Positions 42,480-52,867 of a stretch of DNA of 64,000 nucleotides are shown here, one piece after another (within the stretch, counting starts at the first letter, position 1; each line of letters opens with the position of its first letter). The notes under the pieces are model-generated. The model did not search any database. It was given only the letters and a program-made list of their open reading frames with translations, and was not told the origin of the DNA. The position numbers and the translations under genes were made by a program. Source of the stretch: Otatea glauca (lineage: Eukaryota; Streptophyta; Magnoliopsida; Poales; Poaceae); the NCBI GenBank assembly GCA_036346275.1, contig CM070713.1:75198382-75262381 (forward strand). The letters run 5' to 3'.

Positions 42480-43365
42480 GCGGATGGTGGCGCCACTATC
42501 GCAGCTCGAGCCCCGATGGTCCGGACCACGGGCTTTTTGCCAAAGGATCCGCCAGCGGATTTCCGCCGGTCCGGCGCCTACCAACATTGCCAAGTACAGG
42601 GGCCACCAACCTGTGTGTCCGGCTCAAGATTACCGGCTCGCGTGTCGGGCTGGGAGCGACGGATGATCTCTTCATCATCGGTACCTCCCATCTACCTCGC
42701 GGACTCGGCTCGAGCACGGCTCGAGTACCGCCTCAAAAGCTGCCAGGCTGGTGACTTGAAGAATCTCTTCGTCGGTAACTTCGTGGCACTTATAAGCGCT
42801 CGGTAACTCTGGGACACGAAGGTGCAGCGGCGGGAGACTCTCGGGACTACATCGGAGGTTTTCCGCCAAGGTAACGAGCTCCCGACATCTCCGACGCCGA
42901 TGTCGTGGGAGCCTTCATCTACGGCACCTCTGCAAGGCCTTGGTGTACAAGTGGTGCCTCAAGCCCAGACCACCAAGGAGCTCCTCGACATCGCCACCAA
43001 CCACGCCTCGGCGAGGAGGCCGTAGGGCTATTTCGAAGGAGGAAAGGCCCAGCAGAGCCCGGCGTCAAACGGGTCTCTTCCGACCGCCCGACAAGCAGGC
43101 GGCACGGAAGCGATCCGTGAGACCAAGTGGTCGCCACGGTCGACCGCCCTGCCAAGCAGCAGGCGCGGCCGACCGTCGCGCCCGACCACTTCGAGAAATT
43201 GATGGGCGGCCCATGCCCGAACCATGGGTTCTCCGTCAAGCACAAGTACCGGATGCGAAGTCCTGAGGCGCTATCTTTCTAGCGTCCCCACCACGCCGCG
43301 GCAAAGGAAAGAAGCGTCGCGCCCCGCGAACGGCGGAGAAGAAGGCAGACGACGAGTTCCCCGAG
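42480..43365 (+). pseudogene. Gypsy 1 gag remnant
   Basis: Pieces of gag are spread over all three frames. RISAGPAPTNIAKYRG, AQDYRLACRAGSD, ATDDLFIIGTS and LFVGNF lie at about 42.55-42.78 kb. GDSRDYIGGF (translated across 42.83 kb), DADVVGAFIYGTS and KELLDIATNHAS (42.9-43.0 kb) match the RIRE2-type gag domain. The frame changes about every 100-200 bp through small indels. The 5' part (41456-42480) is GC-rich with long chance frames. Confidence 0.75.
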
Positions 43366-44140
43366 CCCGACGGCTGCCTCATGATCTTCGGAGGACCGGC
43401 TTGCTACGCCGACAAGCGTCGACTCAAGCTCGCTTACCGCGAGGTCCACACCGTCGCGACGGGCGTCCCCCAATATCTTCGGTGGTCGGAGTTCCGATCA
43501 CCTTTGATCGGACCGATCACCCGATCGCGCCCCACACCGGGAGGTACTACCGGTGGTCGACCCGTCGTCGAACGGCGCCTCACGAAGGTCTTGATGGGCG
43601 GGCAGCGGCCTTAACATCCCTACGTTGAGGCGTTCGACGCTATGGGGTCCGCGCTCAAGCCTCGGCCAAGCAAGGCACCTTTCCATGGCGTCATCCCGGG
43701 CCAGCAAGCCCATCCGCTCGGGCCGGTCGACCTGGCCGTCACCTTCGGGGAGCCGGGAAACTTCCGCACCGAGACCCTCACCTTCGAGGTCGTGGATTTC
43801 CCGGCGCCTACCACGCCATCTGGGAGGCCATGCTACGCCAAGTTCATGGCGATCCCCGCCACGCCTACCTCAAGTCGAAGATGCCGGACCGCATGGAGTC
43901 ATTACCGCGGCATCGTCTTTCCGGCTGCCTTCAATGCGCGCGCGGCGGTGCGAGCTTGCCTCGGCGGTCGTTGCCTGCGAACTCAACAAGCTCGGGAGGG
44001 AAGCCGCCGAGTCCGTCCCTGAATCCAGCAAATCAGGGGCGGGATCCTTCAAATCCGCCGAGGACACGAAGGAGGTCACGGTCGATCCCTGTGATCCGAC
44101 CAAGACCGTGCGGGTCGGAGCCACGCTCCCCGCCAAATAG
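43366..44140 (+). pseudogene. Gypsy 1 protease remnant
   Basis: DGCLMIFGGPACYADKRR, VPQYLRWSEF, RRLTKVLMGG, APFHGVIPGQQAHPLGPVDL, AVTFGEPGNFRTETLTFEVV and GRPCYAKFMAIP give the linker and aspartic protease region of RIRE2-type pol, in two or three frames. The active-site D(S/G)G segment at about 43.6 kb is destroyed by an indel and a stop after VLMGGQRP. Confidence 0.8.
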
Positions 44141-44857
44141 GAAAGCGCGCTCGTCGACTTCCTCCGCACTAACAAAGATGTCTTCGCATGGAGGTCCTCC
44201 GACATGCTGGGCATTCCAAAGGAGGTCGCCGAGCACTCCTTGAGCGTCCGACCAGGCTCAAAGCCGGTCGCCCAACGCCTGCGCCGCTTCGACGAGGAAA
44301 GGCGCAGGGTTATAGGGGAGGAGATCGCCAAACTCTTGGCGGCAGGGTTCGTAAAAGAGGTGCGCCACCCTGAGTGGCTAGCCAACCCTGTACTTGTAAA
44401 AAAGAAGAACGGGCAATGGAGAATGTGTGTTGACTATACCAGTCTCAACAAAGCATGTCCCAAGGACCCATTCCCCTTACCTCGCATCGACCAAGTCATC
44501 GACTCCACTGCGCGAGTCTCTTTCCTTCGGATGCCTACTCGGGCTACCACCGGATTGCGCTTAAAGGAGTCCGACCATTTCGCGACTTCCTTCATCACTC
44601 CGTTCGCTCGTTCGCTATGTCACAATGCCCTTCGGCTCAAGAACGCGCGGCGCTACATATACCGATGTATGCAAACGTGCTTCAATGACCGATCGGCCGC
44701 AAGCGTTGAGGCGTATGTCGACGATATTGTCGTAAAGACCGTGAAGGCCGACGACCTTATCGCCGACCTAGAAGAGACTTTCGCGAACCTTCGACGGTTT
44801 CGCATAAAGCTCGACCCGCAGAAGTGCGTCTTGGGGTCCCCAAAGGAAAGCTCTTAG
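44141..44857 (+). pseudogene. Gypsy 1 reverse transcriptase remnant
   Basis: The frame at 44204-44857 contains MLGIPKEVAEHSLSVRPGSK, FVKEVRHPEWLANPVLVKKK, GQWRMCVDYTSLNKACPKD, PFPLPRIDQVIDSTA and AYVDDIVVKTV (catalytic YVDD near 44.71 kb). Between about 44.51 and 44.69 kb, small deletions remove residues around the first catalytic aspartate (FLDAYSGYHQI region, here FLRMPTRATTG). Frame is regained before YVDD. Confidence 0.85.
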
Positions 44858-45960
44858 GCTTCATCGCCTCGAGCGAGGCATCGAGGCCAATCAGAGAAGA
44901 TCTCGGCGATCGCAAGGATGGGCCGGTCGGCAACCTCAAAGGGGTCCAGAGGTCGGCCGGGTGCTGGCGGCTTTGAGCCGTTCGTGTCTCGCCTCGCGAA
45001 CGCGAATGCCGCTCTGCCGCTCAAGAAATCCGACCGCTTGCTTGACACGAGGCTCGGAGGCCCTCACCCGCCAAGGCCTTCTGTCCTCGCCTCGATCTGG
45101 TCGCCCGGCACACTGTGAACCGCTGCTCCTCTACATCGCCGCCACTACCCAAGTCGTCGCCGCGGCCCTCGTGGTGGAGCGGCGGAAGAAGGCCGTGAGC
45201 TCAAGGTACAACGGCCGGTCTACTTCATCGGTGAGGTACTTTCCGAGTCCAAGACTCGGTACCACAGTGCGAAGTTACTCACGCGGTGCTCATCGCAAAG
45301 AGGAAACTCGTTCACTACTTCGATCAAGACGCCATCACCGTGGTGACCACGCCCCCACTAGGCGAGATCATCCACAATCGCGATGCCTCGGGAAGGATAG
45401 CCAAATGGGCGCCGAGCTTAGCGGCCATGGCATAATATACGCCCCTGACGGCGATCAAGTCGCAGCTCGCCGACCTTCGCCGAGTGGACCAAGCCCGAGC
45501 ACCACTGACGGCCAAGACCCGAGCATCGACAATGTACTTGACGGGTCTTACACCAAGAATGGCGCGGCGCGGAGTAAATCATCATCTCCCGCCGAACAGA
45601 GCTCAATACGCCATTAGGTTGCTCTTCGACACGACCAACAACATTGCCGAGTACGAGGCTCTCCAACGGTCTCCGGATCGCCGCCGACTCGGTGCCCGCG
45701 GCTTACGTCCACGGGACTCCAAGCTTGTCGTCGACCAAGTCATGAAGGCTGCGGAGCCCCAAGACGCCCGCATGGCAGCGCAGATCGTCGAGAAGTCGCG
45801 CGGCTCGAGGAGCGGTTCAAGGGTTTCGAGCTTCACCATAGCTACCGACGCTACAATGGCGAGGCCGATCACCGCCAATCTTGCCTCCAGAGAGCCCGTC
45901 CCGCGGGATCTTCGTCTCGACCTCCTGCGGCCCATCGTCCACCGACTCGGCGGTGGCGGC
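44858..45960 (+). pseudogene. Gypsy 1 RNase H remnant
   Basis: Fragments such as LYIAATTQVVAAALVVER (45.12 kb), QVYFIGEVLSESK-like sequence (45.21 kb) and AIRLLFDTTNNIAEYEAL (45.6 kb) match the RNase H region of RIRE2-type pol. They are scattered over frames with frequent indels. Confidence 0.72.
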
Positions 45961-47241
45961 CACCCAACCAATCCAAAGACGGTCGCCCGACCGACGCGCG
46001 ATCGGGCGAGACTTGGCGGATCTGCCCGCGGTGTGCTAGCACTTGAGTCCGACCGAGGAGGCCCTACATCGACCGCTTGGCGGACGGGTCACTTCCCCGA
46101 CCGACCGAGGCGGCGCCTCGCCGGGCAAAATCCTTCGTCTGATCGGCCGGACCTCTACAAAAGGAGTCCTCCGGTCCTCCAAAATGTATCTTGACCGACC
46201 AAGGAAAACAAGTCATTGGACGACATACGGTAGTCTGCGGTCACCACGCAAAGACACCCGATCTCTTGTGGGAAAGGCCTTTCGACAAGGTTTCTCACCG
46301 CCAACCGTGGTCGACGCCGAGCATATCGTGCGCACTGCGAAGGATGCCGTTCTTTGCTCACAGACGATCCGCCGGCCCAAGCTTTATAGACGATCCCCAT
46401 CACGTGGCCTTTGCCGTCTGGGACTCGATTTGGTCGAGCCTTTCAGAAAGCGCCGGGCTTCACCCACCGCTCGTCGCGGTAGATAAGTTCACCAAGTGGA
46501 TAGAGGCCAAGCCGGTCGTGAGCGCCACGTCGGTACATAAGCGCCATCTTCTTCCGCGACATCGTTTTTAGGTTTGGAGTCCCAAACTCCATCATCACCG
46601 GACAACGGAACACGGTTCACGGGGAAGGAATTTCTCGAGTTCGTGGCGACTTCAACATCCGTGTCGATTGGGCGCGAGAGCCCATCCGCGACTAACGGCG
46701 TGTCGAGCGCACTAACGGCATGATCCTTCAAGGACTCAAGCCGCGGATCTTCGATCGGCTCAAGCATTTCGCGGTATTTGGTAGCCGAGCCGCCTCCGTC
46801 CTCTGAGTCTGCGGACCACGCGGGCGGCGGCCGGGTTCACACCCTTCTTTATGGTGTTCGGCGCAAGCCGTTTTGCCCATCGACCGAATACGGCTCCCCG
46901 AGATTGCAAGCCTTCGATGAGGCTCGGGGGCTCGCCTCGCAACAAGACGCCATCGACCACTCGGCGAGGCGCGGCGTGGCAAATCTGCGGATCGGCGGAT
47001 ATCAACAAGCCTGCGCGCTACCACGTACCGCCAAGTTCGAGGGCGATCCTTCAGCCACGACGACTTGGTTCTGCGTCGGGTTCAGACAACCAAAGATAAG
47101 CACAAGCTGACGCCCCCCTGGGAGGGTCCTTTCACCGTCGTGGAAGTTCTCCGACCTGGCACCTTTCGACTCAAGGACGCCGATGGTCGCATCCTCCCTA
47201 ATGCCTGGAACATTGAAAAGTTAAGGCGATTCTATCCCTAA
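45961..47241 (+). pseudogene. Gypsy 1 integrase remnant
   Basis: LVAVDKFTKWIEAKPVVSAT (46.47 kb) and NSIIT followed by a frame change at the second DDE aspartate (46.59 kb) are seen. So are IRVDWA.. (46.66 kb), EYGSPRLQAFDEARGLAS (46.9 kb) and LTPPWEGPFTVVEVLRPGTF ... NAWNIEKLRRFYP ending in TAA at 47239-47241. The C-terminal part is the best preserved. Confidence 0.82.
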
Positions 47242-47364
47242 GCTCTTTTCTTTTTTCCTGGTATAAGTCTTTGCCTTTCTCCCAACCGAGCACCTGGTCG
47301 CCACGTGACGACTCGGGGGCTGCCCTGTGGGCGCCCCCGTTCAGGCCGCTTCCGGATGGTGTCT

Positions 47365-47685
47365 GTGCGGGTCGGTGACCCAGCCGACCACGAGGTCTAT
47401 CCCGAGCGGTAACCCTCTCGACCGAGTGCTACTACCACGCCCACCGGCTATGGTTGCCAAAGAGCACTCGCGGAAGAAGGAAGCACTGAGTGGGATGACC
47501 TTACGGTCGATTGGGAACAATCTTCCCCACACGAACTCGCTAACTCACGTACTCATGTGGGTGGTGACCCGACTAGTCACAGAGTCTATCGGCGGTAACC
47601 CTCTCGACCAGCGCCTACGGCCTACGCCCGGCGGCTATGGTTGCTAAGTAGCACTTTGCGGAAGAAGGAAGTGCCCGAGTGGAAA
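47365..47685 (+). repeat. Two diverged ~190-bp repeats in the gypsy 1 3' region
   Basis: GGTGACCC..CC..CACG..GGTCTATC, CGGTAACCCTCTCGACC, GGCTATGGTTGC and GCGGAAGAAGGAAG occur in the same order at about 47373-47494 and 47563-47682. They look like an ancient tandem duplication in the non-coding tail. Confidence 0.65.
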
Positions 47686-48672
47686 AACCCTTGGCCGACG
47701 GAACACTCCGAACCCCATGAGTGCGCGCGTAACTCACCGCATAAACAAGACTCCTATCCTCTTCTACCCCTCCAATTGACCCGACCCACGCGGCTATGGT
47801 TTCCTTCTCGCTCTCTGGCGTTTTTCTTGCTTTAGGGACGGAGACGCGAAGAAGGCGAAAGCGTGGCTACCCGAGGCACCCTAACAACGTACTTATAGGA
47901 GGCGAAGCTGACGGCCGAGCAGACGCCTCCTCGAACGAATCGTCGCGTCGCCCTCGCTCGTCATCACGCCGGCCCGTAACTCCGATTTCCAATTCCACTC
48001 GCATTTAATCTCGTCGCGTCAAAGTTGCAGAGCCATAAAGACGCCGCCGACAGCGTGTCCGTTACCTCTTGGTCTCGCCTTTTGGCGGGACGGTTGTTCG
48101 GCGCGCGAAACGAGGCCCATCTGCCGCGTCCCAAGATGGCAAAAAGCTTTGTGGCTTGCGCCAGGGCCCACCAAAGGCGTGGGTTCAAAAGGCCTAACCC
48201 ACCGGATGGGCGTAGGCGCCCCAATAAACTTGAGCGAGGGGCAAGCACGAGGTGAGCCCCACGGTGGGTCCCGGTTGGGTCGGCCGACGACCCAGCCACC
48301 TCTACTGCGCCCGAGACCATACTTCACACTCTCCGGGAGCTCATCGATGGCGGATACCGGTGTGCTCTGGGTGGTGACGACCCGTGGTCCATACTGGATT
48401 GAGTAAAGAAAGGTTTCTTATGGGTCGCCCCACGCAGGCCAGGACACCCTACTGGGACCGTCCGCTCGGAAGGGTCCCCTTGGCGGGACCTCCGGGACCC
48501 ACTCGGACTACCGTTACTAGCTCGAAGAGCGGCGCTCAAACCAACGCAGTAAACGCGCGTCGCTCACCCCTCCAGTCCCACACCGCGGATGGGGTAAACT
48601 TGTGGGATAGACGGCGGCTACTCCTCTCGCAGCTTCCCTCACGGACGGGGACTCGGGATGGATACCCGCGTC

Positions 48673-50160
48673 CAGCCTACGACGTTAACGAGCACTCGGA
48701 CACCGGAACCTCGCGGAGGCATCCGGTCGTCCTTGCCGACCAAGGCACTCGGACACCGGAACCTCGCGGAGGCATCCGGCCGTCCTGCCGACCAAGGCAC
48801 TCGGACACCGGAACCTCGCGGAGGCATCCGGCCGTCCTGCCGACCAAGGCGGCGCCCGGCCTACGACGTTAACGAGCACTCGGACACCGGAACCTCGCGG
48901 AGGCATCCGGCCGCCCTACCGACTAAGGCGGCGTCCGGCCACGACGTTAAGCGAGCACTCGGACACCGGAACCTCGCGGAGGCATCCGGCCGCCCTGCCG
49001 ACCAAGGCACTCGGACACCGGAACCTCGCGGAGGCATCCGGCCGTCGCCTGCCGACCAAGGCGGCCCACTACGACGTTAACGAGCACTCGGACACCGAAC
49101 CTCGCGGAGGCATCCGGCCGTCCTTGCCGACCAAGGCGGCGTCCGGCCACGACGTTAACGAGCACTCGGACACCGGAACCTCGCGGAGGCATCCGGCCGC
49201 CCTGCCGACTAAGGCGCGTCCGGCCACGACGTTAAGCGAGCACTCGGACACGGAACCTCGCGGAGGCATCCGGCCGCCCTGCCGACAAGGCACTCGGACA
49301 CCGGAACCTCGCGGAGGCATCCGGCCGTCCCTGCCGACCAAGGCACTCGGACACCGGAACCTCGCGGAGGCATCCGGCCGTCCTTGCCGACTAAAGCGGC
49401 GTCCGGCTACGACGTTAAGCGAGCACTCGGACACGGAACCTCGCGGAGGCATCCGGTCGTCCCTTGCCGACCAAGGCACTCGGACACCGGAACCTCGCGG
49501 AGGCATCCGATCGTCCCTGCCGACCAAGGCACTCGGACACCGGAACCTCGCGGAGGCATCCGGCCGCGTCCTTGCCGACCAAGGCACTCGGACACCGGAA
49601 CCTCGCGGAGGCATCCGGCCGTCCTTGCCGACCAAGGCGGCGTCCGGCTACGACGTTAAATGAGCACTCGGACACCGAACCTCGCGGAGGCATCCGGTCG
49701 TCCCTGCCGACCAAGGCACTCGGACACCGGAACCTCGCGGAGGCATCCGGCCGTCCTTGCCGACCAAGGCGTCCGGCGCCACGACGTTAAATGAGCACTC
49801 GGACACCGGAACCTCGCGGAGGCATCCGGTGCGTCCTTGCCGACCAAGGCACTTTCGGACACCGGAACCTCGCGGAGGCATCCGGCCGTCCCTGCCGACC
49901 AAGGCACTCGGACACCGGAACCTCGCGGAGGCATCCGGCCGCCCTGCCGACTAAGGCGGCGTCCGGCTACGACGTTAACGAGCACTCGGACACGGAACCT
50001 CGCGGAGGCATCCGGCCGCCCTTGCCGACTAAGACGGCGTCCGCCTACGACGTTAACGAGCACTCGGACACCGGAACCTCGCGGAGGCATCCGGCCGTCC
50101 TTGCCGACCAAGGCACTCGGGCACTAAAACTTTCAAGGCATCCGCTCATCCTTGCCGACC
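48673..50160 (+). repeat. 22-copy hairpin-forming minisatellite in gypsy 1
   Basis: The core CACTCGGACACCGGAACCTC + GCGGAGGCATCCGG + CCGTCCTTGCCGACCAAGG recurs 22 times, with one decayed copy at the right end. Units are of two lengths: about 53 bp, or about 77-79 bp when GCGTCCGGCTACGACGTTAA(CGAG) is inserted. By my count 11 are long and 11 short, in an irregular order. Each unit holds CCGGA and TCCGG around CCTC-GCG-GAGG, able to fold as a nested hairpin. Units lack stops in several frames, which creates long spurious frames on both strands. It is non-coding. Confidence 0.92.
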
Positions 50161-51197
50161 AAGGCGCCGACTAGCTACGGGCCAAACGAGCGCAAAGGAA
50201 GATTTCTTGAGGAACAAACCGCGAGTTCGCACGTCAGACCACTCGAAACCAATCGCCGAACTTCCTAGCGCCGAGCCGATCAAAGCGAACAAGCAAAGCT
50301 AACTCCTTCATGAAGTCATTCATAGAGAGAAAAAAGGATTTCATTAAAAAGCCGTGAGGCTCAAAACTTTACACCATTTTACATGAGGCACACGCAAGAC
50401 TCTCTATCTACACCTGGACTCCTAAAACTCCCTACGACAACGCCGACGGTAGGCCCTTGCTCGGCCGACGGATGCACTTGGGGTCGGTGGACTGAGGTCA
50501 TTGGAGATGACTTCTTTGGTAGGCCTTGTCGTCGTCAAAGGTGAAGCCACACCATGCGGAATGGCATGCCGCCGCTGTTCAACGACATCAACGCGGCCGC
50601 GCTTATCGCAATCGGCGCCCTCGCGCCATTGCCTCTAGGAGGGCCCCTTGCCACTCCAAGCTCGGATCGCTCAAGTAGCGCGTCCAACGGCAAACAACGT
50701 CGCGAGCTACTTCTTCTCTCTTTGGGAGTTCGGCTATCGCCGATCATACTCAACCCAAAGCTCGCTCAAAGGGTCTTCCTCTTCCACCACGATGTCATCA
50801 CCAAATCAAGACTAAAGGGTGTCTTGAACACATTTCAAGAAGGAAAAGATTCTCGCCTAAGAGTCTGCCGCCGAGCAACCCGTGGGCGCCTTATATACCC
50901 ATTCAAGGAAGATCAAACGACTCAGAATAAATGCCTGCAAGCAGAAAACGGCGCCCGCCACCGGAACCGGCGGTCAAGAAGACGAACGAGCAAAAACACA
51001 CCTAGCCGCGCGCCGCGCGCACAACGGCAATTAAGAGGCTCGGCGGTTTGCATACCTCGAACGTAATCCCGGCGGGCGTCGAATGCGTTGGGAGCACGCC
51101 GGCAAAAACCGGAGACCCCGCTGGCCCACCTAGTTGAACGGATCCATCAAGCTCAACCCCAACCGAGTCTGCCAACTCGATTGGAGGTTGGGGCTCA
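50161..51197. other. Gypsy 1 distal 3' region
   Basis: Non-coding by inspection. Frames at 50554-51066 (plus) and 50535-50753 (minus) have no recognisable domain. TTGGAGGTTGGGGCTCA directly before the 3' LTR serves as polypurine-like tract. Confidence 0.5.
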
Positions 51198-52264
51198 TGG
51201 CGAAAACTCATAAAACAGGTGCACCAACGGCCCAATTGCAACAAGCAAAGCCGGCAGCAAGCAAGCGGCGGCCTCGAATACGGCCCGGCCTAAACAGCCA
51301 TCCTACTGCTACCCAAATGCCTACGAGACCATTCAGGAGACCATTCCCGACCGATCCCGACTACGACTCGGCGAGGTTCCCGACCCCGCAGTGGATCGGA
51401 TCCCGACTCCGACTCAAAGAGGTTCCCGACCCCGCGTGGGGCGGATCCCCGACCGACTCAAGCAGGTTCCCGACCCGCAGCGGGACGGATCCCCGCCCGA
51501 CCGAACCATGATAATCCCGCCGAGGGCCGCGTGCGGTGCGCGCCGGAGTCCCGTGTCAACCTAAGGCCACGTGCCCCACGAACGGTCATTCAAGTGATCG
51601 AGCGAGGCGGTGGTCCTTCCCAAGACGCTTTGATAGGCGCCAAGCCACGCCTCCGTCCCATCACCCACCACCCACGGTGCAAGGACACGCCTCCCGAGGC
51701 AACCTAACGCCACACGCGACTACGCCAAGACCCACATGGATCACAGAGAGCAACACGCCACTTCCCGGAGGATTACCTAACCACTCGACCCGGCTAGACC
51801 ACCGACCCAAAGATAGGCTCAAGAGCGGCGACCGATCGGCATGAGCAGCGACCACGGTCGGCGAACGACGCGACGGCGGGCAAGACCGAAGCCCTAGAAG
51901 TAGCTCGCCCGCACTTCGCCAATTCTCGATGTAACCCGCCTTCAGTCGAGTAAAAGGAGGCGGGAACCTCCTAACAGGCAGGAGTAAGAGCTACAAGAGA
52001 GCTTTTTCCTCTTCTTCCTCTTCTTCTTTTCTTCTCCTTCCGAGAGCTAAGTTTAGATCATTCTAGTGTTGAGGCTCCACCTCTCGCTTGTAAAAAACTC
52101 GGTGCGATCCGCACCCTGCTGAATACAACACCAACGCACGACCGAGTAGGGACCTTCGGCCAACCAAGATACATCTTGGACTCCAGGGTCTAACCATTCA
52201 GGGAGCGGGAACGCGCAGCCCCTTAGACTTACAAATTTACTTGCCGGCGCTCGAAACGCCGACA
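51198..52264 (+). repeat. Gypsy 1 3' LTR
   Basis: TGGCGAAAACTCATAAAACA ... GCTCGAAACGCCGACA, 1,067 bp, followed by ACTGC. It has the same order of parts as 40367-41432. Most differences are 1-4 bp indels at GC-rich positions. Confidence 0.9.
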
Positions 52265-52280
52265 ACTGCAAAAGAACAGG

Positions 52281-52537
52281 CTCCTTCCTGTCACAAATAA
52301 TTGTTATTTTAGACATACATACAGTTAAACTTTTACAATTTTGACTATTAAAATATTTTTAAATATGAAAATTTGATACATAATAATCATACGTGTAGAT
52401 TTGTCTCGAAAAGTACTTTCATAATATTATAATTTTATTGGGTTTTATACATATATTATAATAAAAATTAGTGGTTAAAGCTATGTTTTGAAGACCATAT
52501 GATGTCCAAAATGATAACTATTTATGATCAGAGAGAG
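52281..52537. mobile_element. CACAAATAGTT MITE family, member at the gypsy 1 right edge
   Basis: CTCCTTCCTGTCACAAATAATTG ... GATAACTATTTATGATCAGAGAGAG followed by TA (52538). It shares GTAGATTTGTCTCGAAAAGT and ATAATTTTATTGGGTTTTATA with 28361-28758. The left TA is missing. The gypsy target duplication lies only 11 bp away, so the left end may have been altered. Confidence 0.65.
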
Positions 52538-52539
52538 TA

Positions 52540-52864
52540 CTAATTTATGATCAACTAACCATGAAATAAAACAAGGTTGAATGGAAAAAAATTAAGAACA
52601 AGTCTAATTATTGTTTCTCGAGGAAGAATGACATTGTCATTTCAAGACATGACATGCTGTGTCAACACTTACATGCAACGACCATCAGCGACTTATCTTG
52701 TCGATGATCAAGAGTTCCTATCAAACTTACGCGAAATTAGCATAAGAGCGCACAATCAAACAGAGATTTTATTGCTATGGATAGAAAGAGAGTTACAAAA
52801 ATAAAATTTAATGTGTTTTGAGGTACACACGCCATCCTATTTATACATATCTAAGGGGTTGTAG
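52540..52864. other. Short gene-free stretch
   Basis: A 75-codon frame (52577-52804) shows no known domain. Nothing else was seen. Confidence 0.4.
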
Positions 52865-52867
52865 TTA

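Larger units (their letters stand above)
40367..52264 (+). mobile_element. RIRE2-like (Tat-type) gypsy LTR retrotransposon, defective
   Basis: It is 11,898 bp with LTRs of about 1,066 and 1,067 bp and the duplication ACTGC. The 5' half carries gag-pol remnants on the plus strand ending at 47241. About 4 kb of non-coding 3' sequence follows, including two diverged ~190-bp repeats and a 1.5-kb minisatellite. Protease-RT-RNase H-integrase order and peptides such as DGCLMIFGGPA, LRWSE and LTPPWEGPFTV identify a RIRE2-type grass element. The coding region is broken by many 1-5 bp indels. A solo LTR of the same family lies at 55233-56066. Confidence 0.92.

Noticed and set aside
41930..42806. Plus-strand frames of 274 and 287 codons in the gypsy gag region
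   Set aside because: Only short pieces match gag. The long frames join different frames' debris in stop-poor GC-rich DNA.
49069..49663. Long open frames on both strands (up to ~190 codons) in the minisatellite
   Set aside because: They result from repeat units lacking stops. Peptides repeat the same ~18 residues in shifting frames and resemble no protein.
48673..50160. CRISPR-like array of regularly spaced repeats
   Set aside because: The 'spacers' are themselves repeated, units have two lengths, and the array lies inside an LTR retrotransposon in a plant genome. It is a minisatellite.
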